From: an uncultured Marvinbryantia sp.
GTDB taxonomy: Bacteria > Bacillota > Clostridia > Lachnospirales > Lachnospiraceae
DNA: 12,730 nucleotides
NCBI GenBank assembly: GCA_934373455.1
Contig: CAKRON010000070.1
Location: 1 to 12,730, forward strand
Direction: 5' to 3'
Shown here: in pieces, positions 1 to 6,049 of the stretch
Numbering within the stretch: position 1 is the first letter of the stretch
Layout: each line of letters begins with the position of its first letter
The notes under the pieces: model-generated
Told to the model about the DNA's origin: nothing
What the model saw: the letters and a program-made list of their open reading frames with translations, nothing else
Database searches by the model: none
Made by a program: the position numbers and the translations under genes

Positions 1-83
1 GATTTCGGATCAGCCAAATACTTTTCCTGTAATTCCGGGAACACCTTTGTCTCCAATACCGTTATTTTGCATTCGTAATTCAT
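1..83 (-). CDS. TIGR04076-like small protein, N-terminal part (cut by window edge)
   Basis: Only the first 27 codons are inside the window. The protein begins MNYECKITVLETKVFPELQ and continues past the left edge. The opening C-K-I-T-V-L followed by a short helix resembles the start of the uncharacterised TIGR04076 family (roughly 90-residue proteins of unknown function); this is recognition from memory, not a search. The start is supported by an AAGGAGC ribosome binding site 7-8 bases upstream of the ATG. No convincing promoter was found in the gap to the dehydrogenase upstream of it, so it may be reached by transcription from the selD-side operon. Function unknown. Confidence 0.6.
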   Translation of the reverse strand, partial: MNYECKITVLETKVFPELQEKYLADPK

Positions 84-142
84 ATAATTAGCTCCTTTAC
101 GTCCAAAATTTTCTGTCTGTAAAATCCCGATCTACCATTATC

Positions 143-262
143 TTATCCTATATATTTTTCGAGGCATACCAGCTGCACATTTGGAATTCCGTTAAATATG
201 CAATTCACAATTCCGATTTCTTCATACCCCAATTTGTCATATTTTCTTCTTATAAAATTTAC
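143..262 (-). pseudogene. Remnant of a GNAT acetyltransferase C-terminus
   Basis: The gap between the dehydrogenase and the TIGR04076-like gene (84-276) has no intact gene, but the minus strand keeps an open frame ending in TAA at 143-145. It reads ...KYDKLGYEEIGIVNC, then a short stretch, then GIPNVQLVCLEKYIG. The Y-x-K-L-G-Y-x-E-I-G segment followed by F-N-G-I-P-N-V-x-L-x-C-L-E-K is the pattern of the last two strands of many GNAT N-acetyltransferases. The acetyl-CoA binding part (Q/R-x-x-G-x-G/A) and any start codon are missing, and the frame runs upstream into the end of the dehydrogenase gene. I infer a truncated relic left by deletion or rearrangement. It could be a chance open frame, but the run of family-like residues argues against that. 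Confidence 0.45.
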
Positions 263-276
263 GGCAAAGCGACATA

Positions 277-1311
277 CTAGAACCGAATTGCAATCTTTCC
301 AATATTTTTCTTAGCTTTAAAGTATTCGATTGCCTCTACACTGTCTTTGAAATCAAACACATCCGATATATAATTTGAACCCTTTAGTACACCCTGCTTT
401 ATAAGCGCTATGATTTCATCATGCACCTCTGCTTCTTCTGCCTTTGACGGCCACTGGGCAAATCGCAGATTAAAGCAAAACGGAGCTTCCTCCCAGTTAA
501 TCAGATATTCGCTTTTGGCTGTTTCTCCATAGATACATACATCGCCAAAATTCTTCACCAGTTTCAGATTCTGATTGATCAATGCCGGCACCCCCGCCGC
601 ATCCAGAATCATGTCTGCTTTTTCCGGAAGGATTTTTAACACTTCTTCTGTTACATCACACTGGTCAAAATTCAATGTATAGTCCGCGCCACATTTTCTT
701 GCTGACTCCAGCTTTTTCTCCGTGTGATCCACACAAATAACAGGGGAAAGTCCCATGTATTTTGCCAGAGTAATAAATACAAGACCTACCGGACCTGCGC
801 CATAAAGTATCAGGCTTTTTCCCTTCTGGAAACCAAGACGCTTCATCGTAGAATACACTTCACGATATGTGACAATCATAGCTGCTTCCACATCATCCAA
901 TCCCTCAGGGATCTTCTTCTGTCCCAGATTGCCCTCTGTCAGCACACCGTCTCCCACAGTGTGTCCATCCTCCATCATTGCCTCAGCATCACCAATAACC
1001 GCATACTCTGCAAAGGCGCCCCAGGTTGAATAGAATTCTTCTCCATCATCCAGAAATGGAAGTACAATTTTATCTCCTACGGTGAAATTTTTCACTTTGC
1101 TTCCGATTGCTTCCACACGGCCAATTCCCTCATGACCAAGCACAGTAGGATAATTATGAAATCCTTTTAGTTTATCATAAATAATTTCTTTATCCGTACC
1201 ACATAATGCACCGGCGGTCATTCGTACCAGTGCCTGATACTCTCCAATCTCCGGTTTCTTCATTTCTTCCAGACTTGCATGTCCATCTTTCCAAATTACC
1301 AGACCCTTCAT
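277..1311 (-). CDS. Zinc-dependent medium-chain dehydrogenase (alcohol/polyol/sugar dehydrogenase type)
   Basis: This is a cytosolic NAD(P)-dependent MDR-superfamily oxidoreductase of 344 residues, normal for the family. The N-terminal GroES-like half carries catalytic-zinc residues C37 (in CGTD) and H60-E61 (in GHEG). The Rossmann half starts with GAGPVG at 171-176 and has D195 at the end of the second strand, which favours NAD over NADP. The four-Cys structural zinc lobe expected near residues 90-115 is absent, as in sorbitol and glucose dehydrogenase relatives without structural zinc. The start ATG is preceded by AGGAGG with an 11-base spacer. It lies 103 bp downstream of the GH13 gene in the same direction, so a carbohydrate or polyol substrate is plausible, but the exact substrate cannot be read from the sequence. 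The 103-bp gap is AT-rich with no strong terminator or promoter. Confidence 0.85.
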   Translation of the reverse strand: MKGLVIWKDGHASLEEMKKPEIGEYQALVRMTAGALCGTDKEIIYDKLKGFHNYPTVLGHEGIGRVEAIGSKVKNFTVGDKIVLPFLDDGEEFYSTWGAFAEYAVIGDAEAMMEDGHTVGDGVLTEGNLGQKKIPEGLDDVEAAMIVTYREVYSTMKRLGFQKGKSLILYGAGPVGLVFITLAKYMGLSPVICVDHTEKKLESARKCGADYTLNFDQCDVTEEVLKILPEKADMILDAAGVPALINQNLKLVKNFGDVCIYGETAKSEYLINWEEAPFCFNLRFAQWPSKAEEAEVHDEIIALIKQGVLKGSNYISDVFDFKDSVEAIEYFKAKKNIGKIAIRF

Positions 1312-1414
1312 AGTAATCCTATCCTCCTGTTTCTATTTTTTATAATACAATGTTAAAATATATCTTCTCTTTACCACTCGATAGCTATGAGTACAAGCAT
1401 TTCTTCCTGATTTT

Positions 1415-2998
1415 CTAATGCGCCTTTTTCACATCCGGGATTACGTAAAATACAGCACTTTGTCCCTGTATGGTGATCTTTTTGCCATCACTGGATAAAC
1501 CTCTTCCAAACTGATAGAGCAATTCACCAATCTGTCCATTATACGTAAATTCTACTGTTCTGGATGCCGGATTGATGACCACAAGAATTTTTTCTTCTTC
1601 GCTGCTTCTTACATATGCCAGTGGATAGGCATTCTCTTCCGCATAAACAAAGGTAATGTCTCCCTTGCTTTGAAGGGCTGGATGCGCCATACGGATCTGA
1701 ATCAGCTTCTGGATCTCATGATACAGAGAATCCGGATCCTGTTTCTGTGCTTTTAAGGTCGGACGATCTTCTGCCGGGTCCTGTTGAATGTAGAGACATT
1801 CTCTCGGTGCATGACTGAACCCTGCATTCACGCTGTCATCCCACTGCATCGGAGATCGGGAACCGGTACGTTCATAACCACCTTCTACAGAGGTCAGCCC
1901 TTCCACATAACGCATGCCGATTTCGTCTCCATAATAGATAAATGGTGCTCCTGGCATGGACAACAGAAAGGCAAAAGCAATTTTCAGTTCATCTCCCTGC
2001 AGTTTACGTGCCAGGCGAACCATATCATGATTACCTGACGGAATACAGATCAAACCTTTGCGTTCTGATTTCTCATAATTTTTCTGATAAGTGTGTACAA
2101 ATTCTGCAATATTTCCGTTTCCTCTGGATGAAAAGAATGGTTCCTCACAACGGAACAGATCCATATAATGAGATGGACCAAACTGAAGTAAAAAGTCCAT
2201 ATGAAAACCACCCTGCAGGGATTTATCCGGCTCGCCCCATTCCGATACCATTACGGCATCTGGAAATTCTTCATTCAGGAACTCCCGTACATTCTGCCAA
2301 AGTCGAATAGTTCCTTTTCCCTCTTCGTCATTTTTTACCAGAGATCCTGCCATATCTACTCGAAATCCATCACAGCCCATTTTCAGCCAGAAACGCATCA
2401 CATCTTTCATAGATTCCAGAGTAGCCTGCGGTCCCGGGTCATCAAAGGACTGCTGCCATGGCTTATCTGGCTTGTAGAAGCCGTAGTTTAACGCTGGCTG
2501 ATGAGAAAAAAAGTTCACCGCGCAGGATCCGTCACGATCCGAAATACCGCGGATACAGCCCATACCATCTGGCGATTCCCACACGCTGTCTGTCCATACA
2601 TACCGATCGGTATACTCATTTTTCTCTGCTTTCATGGATTCCAGAAACCATCTGTGCGTCACAGCGGTATGTCCCGGAACCAGATCCAGAATCACATGCA
2701 GACCTTTTTTATGCGCCTCTTCAAACAACCGCGCCAGATCCTCATTGGTTCCATATCTCGGTGCTACCTGACAATAATCTTCCACATCATATCCCGCATC
2801 TCCAAACGGCGACTGAAAACATGGATTCAGCCAGATAGCGGTACATCCAAGCTCCCTGATATCATCCAGATGGCGAATAATACCTTCAATATCTCCGATA
2901 CCGTCAGCATTGGTATCCTGAAAAGATTGTGGATAAATCTCATAAAACACTGCATTGTCCAGCCACTTTGGCTGCTTTATTTCATCTCTCATATACAT
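1415..2998 (-). CDS. GH13 alpha-amylase-family glycoside hydrolase (alpha-glucosidase-like)
   Basis: This is a 527-residue enzyme with the full GH13 catalytic set. A Ca-binding loop DTNADGIGD lies at 28-36. Region I is DLVPGH at 105-110, where G replaces the usual N. Region II is GFRVDMAG with nucleophile D215. Region III is VSEWGEP with acid/base E253. Region IV is SGNHDM with H324-D325. The (beta/alpha)8 barrel spans about 15-440 and a beta domain covers about 445-527. No signal peptide is visible, so it acts in the cytosol on imported alpha-glucosides (oligo-1,6-glucosidase, maltase or trehalose-type); the specificity is not resolved. The start is 12 bp after the selD stop codon, and its AGGAG overlaps that TAG region, so it is almost certainly co-transcribed with selD. 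Cohabitation of a glucosidase with a selenium gene is unusual. Confidence 0.88.
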   Translation of the reverse strand: MYMRDEIKQPKWLDNAVFYEIYPQSFQDTNADGIGDIEGIIRHLDDIRELGCTAIWLNPCFQSPFGDAGYDVEDYCQVAPRYGTNEDLARLFEEAHKKGLHVILDLVPGHTAVTHRWFLESMKAEKNEYTDRYVWTDSVWESPDGMGCIRGISDRDGSCAVNFFSHQPALNYGFYKPDKPWQQSFDDPGPQATLESMKDVMRFWLKMGCDGFRVDMAGSLVKNDEEGKGTIRLWQNVREFLNEEFPDAVMVSEWGEPDKSLQGGFHMDFLLQFGPSHYMDLFRCEEPFFSSRGNGNIAEFVHTYQKNYEKSERKGLICIPSGNHDMVRLARKLQGDELKIAFAFLLSMPGAPFIYYGDEIGMRYVEGLTSVEGGYERTGSRSPMQWDDSVNAGFSHAPRECLYIQQDPAEDRPTLKAQKQDPDSLYHEIQKLIQIRMAHPALQSKGDITFVYAEENAYPLAYVRSSEEEKILVVINPASRTVEFTYNGQIGELLYQFGRGLSSDGKKITIQGQSAVFYVIPDVKKAH

Positions 2999-3010
2999 TT
3001 ACAAAGACTC

Positions 3011-4051
3011 CTATCCTACTTCTGTCAAAACAGTATCTAATTCCCCTGTTATGTTTCCTACTACTCTGGCAAAACATCCTCTTTCTTCCATCATCCGCAG
3101 ACATTCTTCTTTTTCATCTGCCGGAATTGCCGCTAATAGTCCCCCAGACGTCTGCGGATCCATCAATGCATCTCGTTTCCATTGTGATACCGTAGATGAA
3201 AAACGCACTTTAGAATTCAGATATTCCTGATTCTGGTACACTCCAGATGGTAATATTCCCATAACAGCCATCTCTTCCGTCTTTGGAAGAAACGGGATCT
3301 GATCTGCATAAATATGAATCACTCTTTTACTTCCTTCTGCCATCTCACAGACATGTCCGAGAAGTCCAAACCCTGTAATATCAGTACAGGCGTGAACAGT
3401 AAACTGGCTAAACACCTCACATGCCTGACGATTTAGCAAAGTCATCCATTTCAGCATTTCTGATTCTTCTGCTTCATTCAACAGACCTCCTCTGGATGCC
3501 AGCGCATAGATTCCTGTTCCTATTGGCTTGGTCAAGATCAGTACATCGTCTTCCTGAGCTGTATCGTTTCTCCAGATTTTTGCCGGATGTACTACACCGG
3601 ATACTGACAGTCCGTACTTTGGTTCATTATCCTCAATAGTATGCCCTCCTGCCACCACAGCTCCGGACTCAGCTACTTTTTCATAGCCACCTCTCAAAAT
3701 TTCCTGTATACATTTTGGATCCAAACAGGATGGAAATGCAAGAAGGTTTAGTGCCAGCATCGGTCTTCCGCCCATGGCATAGACATCGCTTAATGCATTC
3801 GCTGCTGCAATCTGTCCAAAAAGATACGGATCATCTACTGGTGGCGGGAAAAAATCAATGGTCTGAATTAGAGCCTGATCCTTATTTATCTGATAAACAG
3901 CCGCATCATCACTGGAACCAAATCCCACTAACAACTGCTCACATTTCTGTTCCGGAAGTTTTCCTAATATTTTCCTGAGAACCTCAGGTCCCTGTTTGGA
4001 CGCTCAGCCACCCTTTGCTGTCATCGCTGTCAATTTATATTGATGATTCAT
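3011..4051 (-). CDS. selD: Selenide, water dikinase (selenophosphate synthetase), itself a selenoprotein
   Basis: SelD makes selenophosphate from selenide and ATP, the Se donor for SelA. Conventional ORF calling starts at 3934, but the frame continues upstream through a TGA at 4004-4006 to an ATG at 4049-4051 with an AGAAGG ribosome binding site about 8 bases before it. The added 39 codons begin MNHQYKLTAMTAKGG-U-ASKQGPEVL. U16 and K19 align with the catalytic Cys17 and Lys20 of E. coli SelD, so TGA is read as selenocysteine. The resulting 346 residues match the family length (E. coli 347). Downstream motifs include the Mg/ATP-binding SSDDAAVY, the AMGGRP region, GGHTIED and DITGFGLLGH. The ends of the gene face tRNA-Sec (upstream) and the GH13 gene (12 bp downstream). 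Confidence 0.95.
3974..4006 (-). promoter_or_regulatory. Bacterial SECIS element with Sec UGA codon of selD
   Basis: The UGA Sec codon occupies 4004-4006. Fifteen bases downstream in the mRNA a perfect 6-bp stem CCUGAG/CUCAGG encloses a 3-base loop GUU (3974-3988). A short stem with G-U at the apex at about this distance after UGA is the form of bacterial SECIS elements bound by the C-terminal winged-helix domains of SelB. It lies inside the coding region, as expected in bacteria. SelB and tRNA-Sec are both encoded in the same window. Confidence 0.85.
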
Positions 4052-4073
4052 AACTGTCACCTTCTTTCTATTC

Positions 4074-4100
4074 AAAAAACGGTCTCTTTTACAAGAGACC
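4074..4100 (-). terminator. Intrinsic terminator/attenuator between tRNA-Sec and selD
   Basis: On the minus strand GGTCTCTT-GTAA-AAGAGACC forms a perfect 8-bp stem with a 4-base loop, followed by GTTTTTTG. It begins 10 bases after the tRNA-Sec CCA end. Only 22 bases separate the T-run from the selD ATG, too few for a separate promoter, so selD expression most likely relies on read-through. Confidence 0.88.
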
Positions 4101-4110
4101 GATCACTTTC

Positions 4111-4207
4111 TGGCGGAAGTATGTGGGAATCGAACCCACCTAAGCGGGAGTTAACCGCTATCACAGGTTTTGAAGACCAGGAGGCACACCAGCACCTATC
4201 TACTCCC
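4111..4207 (-). tRNA. selC: tRNA-Sec (anticodon UCA)
   Basis: This 97-base gene, including an encoded CCA, has tRNA-Sec hallmarks. The anticodon loop is CUUCAAA, with UCA at 4171-4173. The D stem is long at 6 bp (AGGUGC/GUGCCU) with a short UGGU loop. The variable arm has a 5-bp stem (AGCGG/CCGCU). The T arm is GUGGG-UUCGAUU-CCCAC and the discriminator is G before CCA. The acceptor 5' strand GGGAGUAG pairs with AUACUUCC over 7 bp (one G-U), and the eighth pair is G-A. The anticodon stem CUGGU/ACCUG has one U-U mismatch. These imperfections are unusual but the overall form is clear. SelA and SelB, which act on this tRNA, are encoded about 6 kb upstream in the same orientation; SelD follows immediately. 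Confidence 0.95.
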
Positions 4208-4222
4208 ATTTTTATCTTTATT

Positions 4223-4251
4223 ATTCTATCACAGGCAAAATTAAATGGCAA
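4223..4251 (-). promoter_or_regulatory. Promoter of tRNA-Sec (and selD operon by read-through)
   Basis: On the minus strand a -35 TTGCCA (4246-4251) and a -10 TAGAAT (4223-4228) are separated by exactly 17 bp. A TGA before the -10 gives an extended -10 (TGnTAGAAT). Transcription would start around 4216, giving a leader of roughly 8-10 bases before the mature tRNA 5' end at 4207. Confidence 0.8.
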
Positions 4252-4283
4252 CCTAAAGTTCCCTCATCTTATATTTTACACTA

Positions 4284-4319
4284 ACAGCCAGGTTTTTCGA
4301 ATCCTGGCTGTAATTTTTT
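4284..4319 (+). terminator. Orphan terminator-like hairpin
   Basis: ACAGCCAGG (4284-4292) and CCTGGCTGT (4303-4311) form a perfect 9-bp stem with a 10-base loop, followed on the plus strand by TAATTTTTTA. This is a good intrinsic-terminator shape for plus-strand transcription, but no plus-strand gene lies upstream. It may insulate the tRNA-Sec promoter region from the transporter unit, or be the leftover end of a deleted gene. Confidence 0.6.
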
Positions 4320-4341
4320 ACGCTCTTATTCTATTTATATA

Positions 4342-4360
4342 TTGTTCCATTTTGGCAAAG
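4342..4360 (+). promoter_or_regulatory. Degenerate LysR box upstream of the transporter promoter
   Basis: The 19-mer TTGTTCCATTTTGGCAAAG matches the dyad upstream of the UroD-like gene (TTATTCCGTTTTGGAATAA) at 14 of 19 positions and keeps the T-N11-A spacing (T4345, A4357). Its centre (4351) is 39 bp upstream of the first -35 base, against 28 bp at the other two promoters, a difference of about one helical turn. A perfect GTATATATAC palindrome (4360-4369) and a TTATTCTA half-site (4326-4333) lie beside it. This is a candidate only. Confidence 0.4.
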
Positions 4361-4389
4361 TATATATACAGAACGGATTTGTATAAACA

Positions 4390-4418
4390 TTGATTCCCCT
4401 GCGCCCAAACAGTATAAT
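4390..4418 (+). promoter_or_regulatory. Promoter of the SLC13-family transporter gene
   Basis: TTGATT (4390-4395) and a perfect TATAAT (4413-4418) are separated by 17 bp. Transcription would start near 4425, leaving a leader of about 75 bases that contains two hairpins before the start codon at 4499. Confidence 0.78.
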
Positions 4419-4434
4419 TTAAGTATGCAGATAT

Positions 4435-4483
4435 TCCGCACATAATAAATTGCGGAGATTAGGCGAACTGTTTCCTGTCGCCT
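4435..4483 (+). promoter_or_regulatory. Two tandem hairpins in the transporter mRNA leader
   Basis: The first inverted repeat is TCCGCA (4435-4440) with TGCGGA (4451-4456) and a 10-base AT-rich loop. The second is AGGCGA (4461-4466) with TCGCCT (4478-4483) and an 11-base loop, possibly extended by two G-U pairs. The second hairpin abuts the GGAAAGGGGG ribosome binding site, so folding could alter translation initiation. The first could instead be a DNA operator just downstream of the transcription start. No known riboswitch class is recognised. Confidence 0.5.
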
Positions 4484-4498
4484 GGAAAGGGGGCTTTT

Positions 4499-5965
4499 AT
4501 GACAAAAGCTAAAAAAAATAAAAATCCTGCCATACTTATCATTGGATTACTTCTCATGTTCATTTTGGGACGTTTTATTCCTACATGGGGGTCTGTCACA
4601 CGGATTGGTGTACAGGGCATCTGTATCTTTATTGGTCTGGTTCTTCTGGCAGCAAGTGGATATCCATATCTGGCAATCTCTACTTTTGCAATTCTTGCAA
4701 TACAGCTGTCCGGAGCATTTACAATTGCTGATATGATTGCTGCCAGTCTGGGCGGTACCATGATCTTTCAGCTGATTGTCATCTATGGTCTCTGCAGGGC
4801 GTTACTTGACTGTGGTGCCGGTGATGTCATCGCTCGCTGGCTCATCACCCGAAAATTCGCTAAAGGGAAACCTTTTGCTTTCACTTTTATGCTGATGATT
4901 GCATCTGTTTTTGCTGGCGCTTTTATTGGTCTTGGCGGACTCGTTTTCTATTACAGTGTTCTGGATTCCATCCGAAAAGAGCTTGGTTATGATGAAAAAT
5001 CCTCATGGATGAAATTCAATGTATTCGGGGTCTATGCGGAGGCTATGGTTGGTATGTCCATGCTACCATTTAAGGGACTTCCTCTGCTAATCTTTTCTCC
5101 ATTAAAACAGGCTCTGGGAGAAGCCGGAATTACTACAAATGACTTACTGTTTATGGGTATCATAGCTCTTTTGGGTGTCATTATTGCAGTTGTTTACTAT
5201 TTTATTATGGTTCTGTTTAACGTTGATCTGGATAGATTGAAAAATCTCGATATCACCAAAATGGACGGTATGGATCATGTCAAGATGAACCGGCAACAGG
5301 CTTTTGTTACCATCGTTTTTGCAATTTCCCTGATCTATACCATCTTGATTTTGTTTATTAAAAAAGGAACTCCTTTTGGTGATGCTTTCAATGGCATCAC
5401 ACAGGCCGGATGGTTTTCCATCTGCCTGGCTATCATGTGTCTGGTTAAAATTGATGGCAAACCAGCAGCCAATCCGTTTACCGTATTAAAAGATGGCGTA
5501 GACTGGAATGTGATTTATGCAATGATCGGCTTTACACAGGCAGGTGCTGTACTGACCATGGATGATGCCGGCATCAAAACATGGCTTCAGGATGTTCTTT
5601 CAGGTATTTTTGTAAATTCTGGATTTCCTGTCTTCCTGCTGCTGGTAGTTTTAATTTCCTGGATCCTAACCAACTTCCTGTCAAACACAGCAGTTGGCGT
5701 TATCATGGCCTCCCTGGCATCACCGTTTCTGACTGTGCACATTCAGCAGTCCGGTATTAATCCTACTGCATATGCAGCGGGATTCATGATCTCTGTCATG
5801 TTTGCATTTGCCACACAGGCCGCCTGCGGCGCAGCTCCGCTGCTCTTTGGTAATAAATGTATTTCGAATGACTTGAAATGGCTTTATTCAAAAGGTCTGT
5901 TTGCAGGTATTATCATCTTCCTGATCAACTATGTTCTCACATTAGGATTGTGTTACATTCTATGA
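4499..5965 (+). CDS. SLC13/DASS-family anion symporter-like permease
   Basis: This is a 488-residue polytopic inner-membrane protein with about 11-13 hydrophobic segments and no cleavable signal peptide. It fits the divalent anion:Na+ symporter (DASS/SLC13) fold of the ion-transporter superfamily. The second repeat contains the signature S-N-T at 395-397 (in TNFLSNTAVG) and then TQAACGAAPLLFGN at 439-452. The first repeat has AGAFIGLGGL at 139-148 where many members have another SNT, so one canonical Na+/substrate motif is altered. Family substrates are di- and tricarboxylates, sulfate and other organic anions; the substrate here is unknown. The start is supported by GGAAAGGGGG about 5 bases before the ATG. 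It converges on lysR and is a plausible uptake arm of the LysR/FAD/UroD module, although its LysR box is weak. Confidence 0.82.
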   Translation: MTKAKKNKNPAILIIGLLLMFILGRFIPTWGSVTRIGVQGICIFIGLVLLAASGYPYLAISTFAILAIQLSGAFTIADMIAASLGGTMIFQLIVIYGLCRALLDCGAGDVIARWLITRKFAKGKPFAFTFMLMIASVFAGAFIGLGGLVFYYSVLDSIRKELGYDEKSSWMKFNVFGVYAEAMVGMSMLPFKGLPLLIFSPLKQALGEAGITTNDLLFMGIIALLGVIIAVVYYFIMVLFNVDLDRLKNLDITKMDGMDHVKMNRQQAFVTIVFAISLIYTILILFIKKGTPFGDAFNGITQAGWFSICLAIMCLVKIDGKPAANPFTVLKDGVDWNVIYAMIGFTQAGAVLTMDDAGIKTWLQDVLSGIFVNSGFPVFLLLVVLISWILTNFLSNTAVGVIMASLASPFLTVHIQQSGINPTAYAAGFMISVMFAFATQAACGAAPLLFGNKCISNDLKWLYSKGLFAGIIIFLINYVLTLGLCYIL

Positions 5966-5999
5966 TACGTAATAGAGCCATGTCTATTCTTGGCAAAAC

Positions 6000-6049
6000 A
6001 GCCGGTGGAAAACTACGTACTCTACAGTTCTCCATCGGCTACTTTTTTT
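6000..6049 (+). terminator. Transporter terminator overlapping the lysR 3' end
   Basis: AGCCGGTGGA (6000-6009) pairs with TCCATCGGCT (6031-6040) over 10 bp (one G-U). Past one mismatch, four more inner pairs follow. The plus-strand right side runs into TTTTTTT (6043-6049). The right arm and T-run lie within the last codons of the convergent lysR gene (stop 6022-6024). The minus strand has TGTTTTG after the stem, so it may also stop lysR transcription. Confidence 0.82.

Noticed and set aside
1312..1414. Promoter or terminator between the GH13 and dehydrogenase genes
   Set aside because: AT-rich with TATTAT-like sequences but no properly spaced -35, and the ACTC/GAGT repeat cannot form a loop; nothing convincing.
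2501..3040. A 179-codon open frame on the plus strand
   Set aside because: It lies antisense inside the GH13 gene and selD end, has no ribosome binding site and no family-like motifs; it is a shadow frame.
4040..4393. A 117-codon plus-strand open frame
   Set aside because: It runs antisense through the selD start, the terminator, the whole tRNA-Sec gene and two promoter regions; it cannot be a real gene.
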